A stretch of DNA of 64,000 bases, taken from NCBI GenBank assembly GCA_021018995.1, contig CM037586.1, forward strand, positions 152,438,060 to 152,502,059, given 5' to 3'. The notes beneath the pieces are model-generated. The model worked only from the letters and a program-made list of their open reading frames with translations, ran no database searches and was not told where the DNA came from. The DNA is from Chloranthus sessilifolius (Eukaryota; Streptophyta; Magnoliopsida; Chloranthales; Chloranthaceae). Shown piece by piece: positions 21,487 to 35,174 of this stretch (position 1 is its first letter; each line of letters opens with the position of its first letter). A program made the position numbers and the translations under genes.

Positions 21487-21865
21487 ATTACTGGTGGGCA
21501 CCAATACTAAAACCCGTTGACTGCCTTAAGTCACACGATTGTGATTGTTTTTCATGCCAATTTTCGACACAAAGGATCTTGAGACCATAGGCATGCCACC
21601 AGACAATCAAGTTTCTGATTCCACATGGCTAAAATCCCAAAATGTGACTCTAAAATCATATGACACACATCACGCTCAAATTAAATTTTAGGGCCACATT
21701 TTGGGATCCGTGCTGCATGTAATTAGAAAATTGACTGTCTGATGAAACACCAATAGTCTCAAGATCCATTGTGTCGAAGATTAGCATGAAAAACGATCAC
21801 GGTCGTCTAATTTAAGACAACCAACGAGTTTTAGTATAGGCAGCCACCAATAATCTAGTTCATTT
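21487..21865. mobile_element. Mutator-like foldback MITE, copy
   Basis: Left arm (GGTGGGCACCAATACTAAAACCCGTTGAC.. onward) and right arm (..GAGTTTTAGTATAGGCAGCCACC) are complementary over about 100 bp. The interior shows the family phrases GGATCTTGAGACCATAG, CTCAAGATCCATTGTG and a GTGACTCTAAAATCATATG centre. The inverted flanks AGATTACTGG and CCAATAATCT are themselves complementary, so no target duplication could be set. Confidence 0.6.
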
Positions 21866-23010
21866 AAAAATATATTTTATCTTTTGTCCATAAAATTTTC
21901 AAAAAAATTGGCCTATCTTCCAAAATTTTGAAAGATCTTTACAATCTCCCAAAATTGTGGCCAATCTTCAAAAAAAAATTTGGAAGATCTTCCAAATTTT
22001 GAAAGGGTAAATAACTTTCTACCCACCCAATCCTGCCAAAAACTGTTACAAATTTTGAATGGCCAGGACATCCATAAAAGTCAACTGTTGACCAAAATTT
22101 GATTGATAGGGTAAAAGGCAGTTGATAACCTTATGATGCAGTTTAGGAGAGTGGATCTCTTTAGCAATACATTTGAGTGTAGGCCATAATCCAAAATTTG
22201 CGAGATAAGATGCTCGTGACATCCAGGAGACGGATTATGACACCTCCAATGAGGAGCCATTACTTGCACACGATTTTTAAGCCCTTGCACCGGATTAAGA
22301 AAATATAGGCATTATAATAATTATTTTTTTAAATGACCACGAGACCACCGTCGTTGCACCTTAACATATAAAAGGAGAGGGAGCCGAAGTACGGAACAAA
22401 GAAATCTCACCAAGAAATGGCATGGCTAATCTCGCTCTCTGTCTCTCTAGCGTAAAAAATCGTTCAACAACAGAAACATCGTATTCAAAAAGCTGAAATC
22501 TAGGTCAAAAATAGGATGAGGGATTTCAGATTAGTCAATCTTTCTTCCAATTTCCTTGTTTTCAGCAACATTGTATTGCTCCTCGAGATTTGACTTAAGA
22601 AACTCAGTTAATGAAAGCAAAATACCATTTCAGAGTTGATGGGTTTCAGAGTATGAGCCAAGAGGTTTAAATTATGAGATTTGTTCAGGGTTTCATATTT
22701 ATAGGGATTTTGACGAAAAGCCACTTTCATGTTCTGGTTTTAAGGGTATTAGTTAATGAAATATGTTAAGGGGTTTCATATTAGGAGATCTGATTTATGG
22801 CTTATAAAAAAGGACCCTACTTTTAAGAACAAGAAGAAGAAGAAAAGGAGAAAGGTGGAGAGAGTTTATGGTGAGAGACGGAGAAGAACGGTAGAGAGAG
22901 TTTTATAGTGAGAGAGGGAGAACGGTGGAGAGGGAGGGAGGGAGGGAGGGAGGGAGGTATAGGGATGGTTTTTGTGGTGAGAGAGAGCGAGCACGGTAAA
23001 AAGAGAGTTA
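21866..23010. other. Intergenic, purine-rich at its end
   Basis: No gene recognised. From about 22830 to 23007 the plus strand becomes strongly purine-rich (GAGAGA, GGAGAA) and ends at the PIF-like element. The G-run inside it is listed separately. Confidence 0.4.
22931..22957 (+). repeat. (GGGA)n run, potential G-quadruplex
   Basis: Six GGG runs separated by single A residues, followed by GG. This meets the usual sequence criterion for a very stable quadruplex. Formation is inferred. Confidence 0.7.
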
Positions 23011-23301
23011 GGGCCTGTTTGGATACCTAAATTGTACGATTCCTTCGTTTTCCTTTGTTTTTGTTTTCCGCTGTTTGGATAACAACATTGCTAGTTGAGA
23101 AAACATAGAATTAATCAAATCCTGTGTTTGGATACATATGCAGGAAATTATAGGAAAATAGCATATCCTAACAAAAACAAATAGCCAAATGATTAAAAAC
23201 TTATATACGTATGAAGTTTTTTTTTCTCTTTACGTATCTTAGTGAATTGCCCTAGTGGTTGCCTTAGTTCTTTGTGAAGGTTAGGTTTTAGGATCAAGTC
23301 T

Positions 23302-23369
<68 letters not shown>

Positions 23370-24107
23370 TATACTAGAGATATACACCATATATATGAGT
23401 ATATAGTTCTACAATATAGTAGAGCCTATTGTGAGAGAAATCTCTCCAAATATAAGTCTGTGCAACACCTAAATAGATGGAGGGGAGTTTAAAAATAGGC
23501 CAAAATTGTGGAATTTAAAAAAAAAAATCAAAGAAGAAATATTTGTTATGAAAACAAATACCATAAATTTTTTTTTTTGAAGATTTTTAATAATTTTGGG
23601 TGGTCAAGATAATTTTGGATGGATGAGAATCCACTAATACAAATTAGGACTCTTAAAGCTTAGTAACAAATTTTTAGAAAGTTTGGATGGTCAATTGACC
23701 ACTCAAGTCATAACGTGGCTCTGCCTTTGATTTTGGGGATGTGTGCCATATAGAATCAACATCAGACCGTCTGATAGGGGCGTCATGATCTTAAGATCTA
23801 TCATGGAAGATTGAAAAAAAAAATAATCTCCATCGTTTGATTCAAATCAGTCAATAGTTTTCGTTTGTGAACAAATTGTGTGGTATATTACTAAATGGGT
23901 GAGAAGAGTTGGATGAGAAGTCCTAAGGGTGGGAAAATAGAAAACCGAGGGACCCCCTCGGCATTTGTTGTCGGGTTTTAACGGAAAATGAGAAGATAAT
24001 TTCCGACCTTTCTCATGTCATCCAAACAACGGGAAATGCGGCAATTCACTTCCCGCTTACCAGTTTTCCCTTCTTTCTCCTGCTTTCCCTTGAAACCAAA
24101 CAGGCCC
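23011..24107. mobile_element. PIF/Harbinger-like (Tourist-type) element, TTA TSD
   Basis: The element starts GGGCCTGTTTGG and ends CCAAACAGGCCC, a perfect 12-bp terminal inverted repeat of Tourist/PIF type. It is flanked by TTA on both sides (23008-23010 and 24108-24110), the PIF/Harbinger target duplication. No transposase is seen. It carries a 58-bp (TA)n at 23307-23365 and a decayed Mutator-like MITE segment at about 23720-23900, so it probably grew by nested insertion. It lies about 400 bp downstream of the YKT6 stop codon. Confidence 0.8.
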
Positions 24108-24509
24108 TTATTATAGTGACTAGTGAGAGAGAGAGAGAGAGAACGATGGAGAGAGAGAACAATTTAGAGAGTGAGAGAGAGCTAATATAACATTTAAGAT
24201 GCAATTTTTTTGAAATAATTTAGGTGCAATCACATGAAGAAGGTGCAAGGACAAATTTTGGTTAACTCGGTGCAATCACTAGGATTAATGGCATGTAACA
24301 GGCATCAAATAAAATAGACAATAACATGCTTCTTCTTTCTCCTTTCCAGATTTTCTTGGAAAGAAAAACAGGAGAAGGAATTACAGAGAAATATAAAGAT
24401 ACCAACACACCCAAACTTAATATATGATAAGAGATAACAACCACGATTTCATCATAATCTAATGGTCTTAAGAAATCTTGCCAACGGCACCGTTGCTCCC
24501 CCCGACAAT

Positions 24510-24560
24510 TTACAGTATGGTACAACACTGGTTTGTTTTCTTGGCTTGTTTGTAAAACAT
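24510..24560 (-). CDS. YKT6: YKT6 exon 6 (residues 185-200, stop)
   Basis: Acceptor GATGAACAG ends at 24561. It encodes [16 protein letters not shown] and TAA (24512-24510). The exon is only 51 bp of coding sequence and lies 6.2 kb from exon 5, so it is easily missed by gene finders. Confidence 0.95.
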   Translation of the reverse strand: MFYKQAKKTNQCCTIL

Positions 24561-26454
24561 CTGTTCATCCACAATGAGTTCCCTCCATCAGCATCGGGGT
24601 TCAGGTTAGAATTAAAAATTTAATCATACATGCATTTACTTTATATATCTTTTTTATTAAAAAAAAGGCTGCTACGCATGTGCAAAGATACAAGCAAATT
24701 TACTCTTAGCTGATGCAGAAATATATTTTAATATGTCAAACTGTGTAGAATTTATACATGGGATTCACTATCAGATAGACCGCCGGTTGGACCTGCAGGT
24801 AATCAAAAATTTGGGTTTTGATGATTTTGCAATATGCAGCTTTGCAAAAGAATAGATCAACTGAAACTGAAGATTTCATTACTGAGGAGAAATCTCGGGA
24901 AAATGGAAATGAAAGTCTGTGGAAGGATGACGGAGTGGGGTAAATTGTAAAGAGAAGCATTTAAAACTGAGGGCGATAAATATACAGGACACAAAGCAAA
25001 AATTGGATGTGTGCTCCATCAGTAGACCAAAAAAGAGACTCGTGCTGGCGGTGGAGGAGTCAGGTAGAAAGATCTGAAAAAACAGATGAGCTGGGGGTGG
25101 AAGCTGCTCCTTAAATTGCAACAACAGAGACTGAAAATTGCATGATCGGAAGGTTGGAGGTTTGGTCAGTGACGACCTTCAAGGTCTCTGAATTGTAGAG
25201 CAGTTATAAAATCATAGAATCAAGAGATTGGAGGAAGTTCCCTTTTCCATCTATGAGGTAGGTGAAGCCAATAAAACAACTTCACTGTAAGGGGCATTAA
25301 TGTCTTCTGGAGCAGTCTATGTTTTTTTCATTTCTCTTTGATGAGTGAAGCCAAGAAAATGCTTCATTGAAAGGCAATATTTGCAGGAATTTCATTAGAT
25401 TTGACCAAATATCAGCTTCAATGTTTTGGATTGTGCTAGGGGTTTGGTGTGTGGAAACATCAGAAAGCTAGAGAGAGAATTAAGAGGGAAAATATTGCCT
25501 TTTCAGTAGGAATACAAGGTTAACGATGCAAAATCTTCATTGGAATCAATCATAACAAGAATGATCAATATTTTCAGAAACCATCATCTGAGAGACGATC
25601 GGATCTCACGGTGAAAAAACTCAGCAGAATGCAAGGAAGGGGAGGTACAGTGATGATCATGCAGAAAATAATATATGAACCCTACCCCAACCACCACCAC
25701 CGCCAACACCCCCCCCCCCCATCTCAAGTGTTCTGGCTATATACATCTACCCTAGGTTCACCTGCAATGAGATTTTAACCATAGCAGTGATGCCTCCCAA
25801 CGCCAATGATCTAAACTCATGTTTCTGAGGGCTTAGCCATCATCAACGTAGTGGGAGCCTTCTGCACCATCAAGATGACAGTTCAATGAACTCTCCACTT
25901 CCATGGATAGAAGATATTCCAGTCTGGTTATCCAATGTCACCTCCCTACTCCATGATCCATCCCCCTCACCCAATCTCAAAAAATATGAAGCTTTCGTAG
26001 ATGGACGACTAGGGTCCATTCCCAAGAAGAACAACAACTTACACCTCAACCACCCTGATAAGATCCTCCACAATCTTGAACCCTCTAGCTCTTGAGATTA
26101 CTCTGATGTCTCCAACCACCACAAGAGCTCATGCTCCATCCAGGAAAACATTACCAGTCTAGAGGCTAAATCTGATGAAACCCCATATAGATATCCTAGG
26201 ACATGTAAAGTGTACACAAACCACCCATGAAGAAGAATGCCCCGTGATGCAAAAAATAGGACATGTTATAAATTACGATTAGGAATGAGAGTAATAAAGC
26301 TTTTTAAAACCTAAGAAGGTTTGCGGGTAAGCATTGTTGGATAAAATAAACGAATGAAGGCTGCCCAAAATACGATTAGATGGCTACACCTAACTTGCCC
26401 GAAGTGGGAACAAAGCAGGAGCTGCGAAGCGGCAATTTTTAAAATCTAGGAAGC

Positions 26455-26505
<51 letters not shown>

Positions 26506-29500
26506 TGTTAATGGAAGATGCATTCAAATGCTAGATCACTTGCCACGTGATCGGGAGTTACACCGCAGCTCAAAGTGTTCAGCCAGTCCCCTGCGTTTTC
26601 AGAAAAAAAAAAAAAAACTTTTTCACCCTTGAAATCACAGGTCAAAGTTTGTGGGTCGCCGCTCAAACATGGTGCATTGAAGAATTCAAAGGTTACCATC
26701 ATTTTAAGTTTTTAGATGGTACCTGATCGACCTTGGGCATGGTGTTGTTGGCACCCGATCCTTGGGTTGGGTGCCACATGGCACCCAACTGGTTCGAATG
26801 CACAGTCGAGCAGTGCATTTGAATGCATATCCCCGGGGGACCTCATATATATATATGGAAAAGATTCCGTCCCCCATTGGAGGACAGTGAGCGTCCTCCA
26901 AGATCCTACATGGAGCTCCATGTGGCACTTGTAACACTATTCTGATGCCAGATGGAGCACAGGTGCACTGCTTAGATCATCTTTAAAAAATTATATTTGG
27001 AATCTCATCTTTAACTATGGATTTTTTAGAAATTAAATTTGGATTGTTAAAACTAGTCCAAGTTTGACTTGTGCTTTAAAAAAATTGAAATTAATTTTTT
27101 TTAAAATTGATCTAAACAATACAATGCACCAGTACTCCACATGGCACCCAAAATGTATTTTGAATGCCATGTGGAGCTCCAAGTATATCTTGGAGGACGA
27201 TCACTGTCCTCCATGATCTAACCGGCTTATATATATATATATATATATATGAGTTTTTATTTTTTCAAATTAAAAAAAAATAATTCCCGTATCGGCCAGG
27301 TCTCGAATATACACTCCTAAGATATTTTTTTTTACTAGAAAACATTTGAATCGCAGTTCCTAATGCATCGGAACCGCAGTTCCTAAGCGAGTCTGTTTCA
27401 TAAACAGGGAACCGCGGTTCCACTAAGAAACATGGATGTATTTGCACGTTTCCTGCTACTAAGGTCTACATCATGAGTCCATCCCTTCTTGGAAATATAT
27501 TAAGTTCAAAGAAGCTTATAGAAGAGTCCAATGGATAGAAATTGAGGCTTCCCAAATTGACAGGGAAGCAAATTTGTGGGTGGATGACTTAGCAAAAGAT
27601 GGAGAGTCTACAGTTGGCTTCAAGTAGTTGGACAATGAACTGGAAGTGTAGTGTTTCTCACTATGGTCTCTTTGCACCAGGTTGTGGGTCTTTTGTTACC
27701 TTCGTATGATTTTTATCATGTTGATGAAGTTTTTTTGTGTATAAGCCAATGGCCAGAATATTTTTTGATGGGTACTAGCAAAACCTCACATTGTTAATAT
27801 AATATAGTTCCCCACCTGTTCAGAGAAAAAAGGAGCTCTTTAGGAAGGGTAGTGCATCATTTAAGGATAGATATTGATATTTCTCACAAATCAAATTTTC
27901 CATCTACTCTCTTTAATAAGAGTTTCCAAGGTGACTTAGAATGTTTCCTCTTGCATATGAACATAGAAGAGAACCAACAAAAAACTCATTTCATCCACAC
28001 ACTCACTCAACAAAATCTTCAGCATACCAAGACCCACACAAGGCTTTAAAGTTAATCTCAATCTGAATACTGCTTTGAAGCACCTAAGAATAAATACATC
28101 CAACTTAGTCTAAAGAAGCACCACTAACAGGAATGTCATCCATATGTTCAAAATGGGGTATATTCAAGCTTTCTTACCCCACAAAAACGACATCGATACA
28201 ACCGAACATCACAGACTTATCCAACAATCAATTCAAAGCATTCACAAGAATCGTGTAAGAGAAAAGGGAATAGTACTTGCCTAAAACCCCTAGAGCACTT
28301 GCAAAATTCTTTTGGAGAGCCATTTAAAAGAATTGAAAACGAAGCTAACAAAATACACACACAAATTCACCAGCTTTGCCTCGAGGCCCAATCTATAAAG
28401 TCATTTATCTCCAAATCTATTTTACAAAAGATAACCGAAGTGTTAGGTCCACCAATGAAAGAGCTTCGAGGAGATGAAAATTTTCACCAGCACCTTTTCT
28501 CAATCACCCAGCTAAAATCTTTACCAATATCATAGAAACCCTTACCACCAAACCAATAGGCCTAAAGTATCTTGCCTCCAAGGCCCATTTCTTTTTATTA
28601 ACTTTGAAAATCAAGATATTGAAGGTGGAATTTAACTCCTTGCTCCTTGATCCAGAAGTTAATTCCCTGAACAACTCAAGGGCATCCCTATGCACAATCT
28701 ACCTATAATCTTGATAAAATTCCATTGGAAAACCCATCAAGGCTGACTTCACTATCATGATCCATACAGAACACCACCTCACTCACCTTGTCTTCCATAT
28801 GTTACAATCGATCAATCTCCGCCAATCCAATTTGATTGAAAACAAGAACGTCCAACTCAGGCAAAGGCCACTCTTTTGCTTTGTATATCATCATATAGTG
28901 CTCACGATACTTGTCGAAAACTACTTTAGGATTATCTAATATTTTTCCCTTATGCAAAAGACAAGATTTTTCTGCCTATCAATGCACCAATATCATCCAA
29001 TTTTCAATTTCTTTTCTTTTTACCTAGTTCCATATTTTCAACTACTCCTCAACAACTTTAGTTTCATCGCAAACTAGTGGGCAGCCTACCCTACTATAAC
29101 AAAGGGTTCCCATTAACTCTCAAAGAGAACTTCAAAATCTTCATGCTCCAAACAAATCAACTCAAACCAGAACGAATTTGGACCCACCCTAACATACATA
29201 TTTTGAATAAAAAATAAGAGGGGTACGATCTGAAGCCTAGCAAGAGATTCCTTTGGGAAACTTCCCAAAAGCGAGACCCAATCCTGATTATGAGAAATCT
29301 ATCTATGTCGAACAAAACAGGATTCTTCATTATTTGACCACCCAAAAGCATCCTCATGGATTATCCATAAAAAAAATTTCAAGTTGAGGTGACATGAATC
29401 CTGCTGTTTTTTTTCGTAGGACGAATGAAACATAGTCAAATCCCTGCTCAAGCACCATGGCACTCTCCATTTTTGTCTAACACAATCCGATTCTTTCTAT

Positions 29501-30436
29501 AAATCCTCACAAAACTTCCTGTCCTAGGGTCGTATTACCATGACAAAGGAATCTCCTAATTTATTACATGTCCCTTTTTAAAATGTCTTCCTTTGTAAAG
29601 AATAAACTTAAACAAATCTAGACAAAATCCCTTTGGAGTGGTATCGGTAAAGATAAGAAAGATTAGGGTTCTATAATTAGTCGGGTTACCATAGTCACCA
29701 AATTCTATAACTTTTTGAAGAAGTTGCGAACAAAACGCAACTTATTTGTAAAACGAATAAATCACTTATTAATTGCCACTTTTCAAGAAAATCGTTTTTT
29801 TTAAGAAGTCGCAAATCTTGTGATTAATTCAAGACTTTTACACTAAATCGTGACTTTTTCAATATTTTTTCATTCTTTTAAATCTTATTTTTCAAAAAAT
29901 TTCGATTTTCTTCCAACTTTGACCTGAACTTTTCGAATTTTTGCCTAATTTTTCTGAATTTTCTTCTTGCCAACTTACTCCTGACCAGGACTTGGTAACT
30001 ATGCCAGTAATAATCTTTCTTTTTTGTGTCCCGAATGATCGAAGAGTGCTTTGGACACTGAGACTGAGGCACTTTGGACTAGAATATCTCCTCTTACTTG
30101 GTTCCTTCGTCAAAGCTTTGGATTGAGGGGGGAACCCCTTAATACTATTATATGTTTGTCGAAAGAATCTGCCTCACAGTGGAAGCATGAACTCAGATTC
30201 AGGGAGACAACCCATAAACTGGGAGAGCTTGAGGATGTGACAATTTCCATTATTCAAAGAGGAGGCAATTCAAAGGTGGACAAGCTGATTAGCCTTGGTG
30301 TTCTCCATGCAAATGGACTGGAGATCCGGTTAATTAGACAACTGTAGATTCAAGTTGTAGGGCTTTGACATTGTAGATTTCTCCATATAGTACTCTTTTC
30401 ATACCGACTTTGTACTTCAGTAAAATTTGTGTGTTC

Positions 30437-30502
<66 letters not shown>

Positions 30503-33500
30503 GTAACAATACTGTAACCTTTTGAAGGTATAGGCAAATACATAGAGATGCTATATTGGAAGCATAAAAATAATTTCAAAAACAAAGAAAAAGATCAATT
30601 TTATGTCTAAAAAGTGTGCTTATGTGGAAATTTAGAAGGGGTAAAAATGTAAGTGCAATTTGATATATGCCGGGGAATGTATGCATGCGTCAAAGGCATG
30701 CATGGAATAGCAGATGCTTGGATGGGAACAACCACGACTCCCTGTGAATTTTACCTGGGAGGCTGCACTCAGATCTGAACTCTTCTCAACCAAACTGTCC
30801 AGCCTTTCACCTCGTGCAAGCACGCTGTCAATGGTCTTATGCTGCATCAATTCGATCAGGAAATCAGATAAACAACCCAACGCTGCACTTACTGTCCTTC
30901 CTGAATTCATGAGAATAAATTAAATGACAACATATAAAACTAATAAAGAACGAATTCAAACAAGGCCAACCCTCTTAGCACTTTGCCTTTTATGTTCATC
31001 TAGCAGAGAAACCTACAGATAGTTCTCTAAATGCATCCAAATAATCAGTTCTATGAAGTCTGGTTTTCATATACAGAATACTAAAATCATGGAAAACAGG
31101 GAACAATTTGACATTCAATGACAAAAGATATCAGCTCAACTGAAAGGGCAAATTGACTGATGTCGGAAGTAGAAGCCCTCAATCGTAATATATCCACTTA
31201 AGTAATTCTTGAATACAACAGTCAATGCTACAAAACTCAAAAATTAACAAGCAGTGGTGAACATGTCGACACTGGTGGGCGTCAGTAACCAGGGACGTGC
31301 TGATGACCTTGTGATTTTGGTGCTACTGATTCAACAGGAGAGAGGTAAACACACATCCGAGAGCAGGCTTTGACCATGTGTGCATTTGATCTGAGAGAAA
31401 TCAAACTTAACTCTACAGTCTATGACTAACAAGCATAAGTTAGTCATTGACTGTAGTCCTACAACTGCAATCCAGATCCAGTTAATAAGTCAGCCTCGAC
31501 TTGGTAACAAAACAATGGGCTGGATTCAGGGTTGATTTATAAATAGAAATGATGATGGGTCAAGCATTAGTCACACTAAAAATTGAGCCTAATTAGCCCA
31601 CAGCCCATGTACATCCCTATACAGCAAAGAAATCCTGAACACTTACATCAAAGTATACAGGATATATATTGTCTTCTTCTTTCCATGACCCCCCACCGCC
31701 CCTCCCCAATTACAGATTGGAGCATGAGTGCCTTACTTTTAAGCCACATGGCACATCTTCTAAGTAATCCAAGTCATCAAAGTGGGAGCTCACAGTGCAC
31801 CCAAAATTCACTCTCATTTGGGGAATTGAATCATCTGATCTGCGCACTCTAATATAGAACCTACTGATCTACACATCTAATAATATAGAGAGAGTAGTGC
31901 ATTCTTTTAAAGGTCAATATTAAAGTGCAACAATTGGATTGTTCAATCCTCTCATAGTCATGATTCTTCAGATGAGACGTGCCAACAATGGGCCGCTAGT
32001 TCAATCCTCTCTCTCTGAGTGTGTGTGTGTGTATTAGACGTAAAAAATTCTAAAGTATGTTACATAAAATACATTAGAAAACAAGAATGTAAGTTTTACA
32101 AGTTATCAACTCTCAGCTAAAGTAAAAGAACTAAAATTAACTACTGCGCACAAAAAAATTAAAATCATTACATATAATTTACAGCTTACCAACCCTCACA
32201 AATAGCAAAACTTATCAACCCTTAACACAATACGAATGCAAAAAAAAGATGTTAAATGTTTTGAATAACTTATCAACTCTCAATACAATATAGAGTTGAG
32301 ATTGAGAATGTTTTGTTTTCATTTCTTTTATTATTGAGCTTATGGAATTCTAGTTATAGTTATGACAATGTTTTGGATTTCTTTCATATTAAAACTTGGA
32401 CTCAAATGAGAACATTGTCCTGAGTTTCTACTTGTTTAATGAATGTGATTCTTTATTTTGTTTATTTTGTTAAATAACTTTATATTGTGTAATCATGAAA
32501 TGATCTTTATATGCATGCAATCGCAAACTACATTCATATTGTGGAATGTATCAACCCTTAACACAAAACGAATGCAAAAAAAACAGATGGTAAATGTGTT
32601 GAATAACTTATCAACTCCCAAGACAATATAGAGTTGAGATTGAGAATGTTTTGTTTTTATTTCTTTTATTATGTGAGCTTATGGAATTTTAGTTATAGTT
32701 ATGACAATGTTTTACATTTCTCTCATATTAAAAGTTGGACCCAAATGAGAACATTGTCCTTGAGTTTATACTTGTTTAATGAGTGTGATTCGTTATTTTG
32801 TTTATTTTGTTAAATAACTTTATGTTGTGTAATCATGAATTGAGCTTTATAGTCATGCAATTGCGAACTACATTTATATTGTGGAATGTGTCTAGTGATT
32901 ATATTCTACCATTATTTTATAAATTTTGTAATTGGTGATTAATTAGGATAACAAATATATTAATATTCTATAGATACTAGACAAATGAATTTAATCATGG
33001 GTTTCCATACCCATTGATGGATGGTGCTTAATCATGTGGTTCTCACCCTGATGTCATCAATATTGTAATGAAAATTTCAATAGTATAGGTAAAACCAAAA
33101 GGAAAAGGCAGTCAAAAGGGATAGAGGCCTATTCCTGTAAGCCATCACAGTTGTTGGACCTCGTTCCTTTGGCCAGCACATCAGCCTCACTATTATGTGT
33201 GTTGAATTCAAACATCTTCGAAGTGAAACCATCCTCTATGCTGACGTTGAGGCCAAGTAAACTCCAAGGGAAGTCTGATTTGCTGCTTAATCGACCGACA
33301 ACGATTCTTGAGTCCCTTATATGATTAAGTTATCAAGATTTCTATTTGGCAGCATTAGGATACAGATTATCGTTGCCCACAGTTCCTATTCGTTGTTGGA
33401 GCAGATCCCAAATGGACTAGTGTATTAAGTTATGATTGAGTTGAGTCTTTGATGGAGCCGCCACCTCTAGAACTCCCAATCTATCTGGGATCTCTCAGAT

Positions 33501-35098
33501 GGCTCATTGTCTCAAAAAATCAACACCCTGATTGGCAAGAAAACCTAATGATCAAATCAAACGAAATTTTTCGCAATGATTAAAATTTTGGTATCAGTCT
33601 GTGCCGATAACAAGAGTTATTGTCTCAGGTATTAGGAATCGGCGATACAAAATGCTACAAAGTATATGAATTACACTATTGGAAAAAGCTACACCTAGGC
33701 CCCGCCCTGCTCCTAGGTTGGCAAGAAAACCCTAATGATCCAATCAGCGAAATTTTTCGCAAGGATTAAAATTTTGGTATCAGTCTGTGCTGACAGCAAG
33801 AGTTATTGTATCAGGTGTCGTCTCGGGTATCAACGATACAATATACTACAAAGTATATGAATCGGGCGACTCTATTGGCAAAAGCTACACATAGGCCCCG
33901 CCTTGGGCACCATAAGGAGACATGCTAAATTTCAAGCAAGGAATTTAGGTGAGCCTACCTAGGACTGCCACAACGGTAGTAAGTGAGATGGAAAATATTG
34001 TTCTCAAGCTTACAAATTATTCATTTCTCTTTTTGAGAAAAAAAAATAATCATAGCAAACATTATCCTTAAATATATAAATTTATAAAAAAAAATAGCAA
34101 TGTAAACCCCTAACCTCCTCCAAAACATCATCACTTGAGCAAATGCCCAATCCTTTGAGAACCTTATTTTTTCAATATTTTATTAATCAGTTATAACAAA
34201 TTGGATTAAATCACTATCTTAAAAAATTTCTAGAAAATTTTCAATTTAACTTAATATTTTATCATTGCTGATTAATAGATATCCTTAAGATCAAAAGACT
34301 ACAATTATTTTTTATTTTTATTTTAAGAGCTGTAAACTTATGTGCAGGTAACAAGCACATTATATATTGTAAGTCCACAACATAAACTTAACATTTTAGA
34401 TGAGACTAGACCTGTAAATCAGCTGGAAGATGCACTCTGATGCAACCATGAGGTCACAGGTCCAATTCCAGCTTCCCAACCAAAAAAGATATTCTTAAAT
34501 TACTACATCATGCAATGGCTGTTATTCTAAAAATTAGCTCAGAATGGACCTGTAAATCAGTGGGAAGATGCACTGTGACGCAACCTTGAGGTTACAGGTT
34601 CAATTCCAGCCTACCAACCCAAAACAAAGGTGCTCTTAAATTATTATATCATGCAATGGTCATTTTCCCCAAAATTTAGAACCAAACACTCACTTTGAAG
34701 TTAATGTTCATGTTTCCTATTCTCAAAGCATGTATATCAATGTTTAGCAGACAATTTATTCTTTATTCAATTTCAGTATTCGATTTTTTCGTAATTCCTT
34801 TGATTCTTCGATCAGTTTTCTTTAATTTTAATCATCATGGCCTTATCCCACCTATTTGGGTTCACTAAAAATGATCATCACAAATTTTAATATATTTCTT
34901 CATAATTTCTCATAATTTTGATGTAAAATTCCATGAAAAATAAATACACCGTAATTATCAAAATACCCATACGTCAGTGTCAAGGTAGATACCATTTAAA
35001 CTGTTTAAAATGATCACCTGAATCGAGTCATGCCGTAACTCCAGCATCTAACGGCTGCATCTCTAGCATGCACCCACTAGATGCTTGAGTCACGGTCT

Positions 35099-35174
<76 letters not shown>

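Noticed and set aside
33585..33790. TTTTGGTATCAGTCTG, resembling a tRNA-iMet primer-binding site
   Set aside because: It is part of a 186-bp tandem duplication with no LTR end before it or retroelement after it, and it lacks the AGAGC continuation.
34409..34690. Intact tRNA gene
   Set aside because: B box present but no cloverleaf with paired acceptor stem can be drawn by eye; treated as SINE-like.
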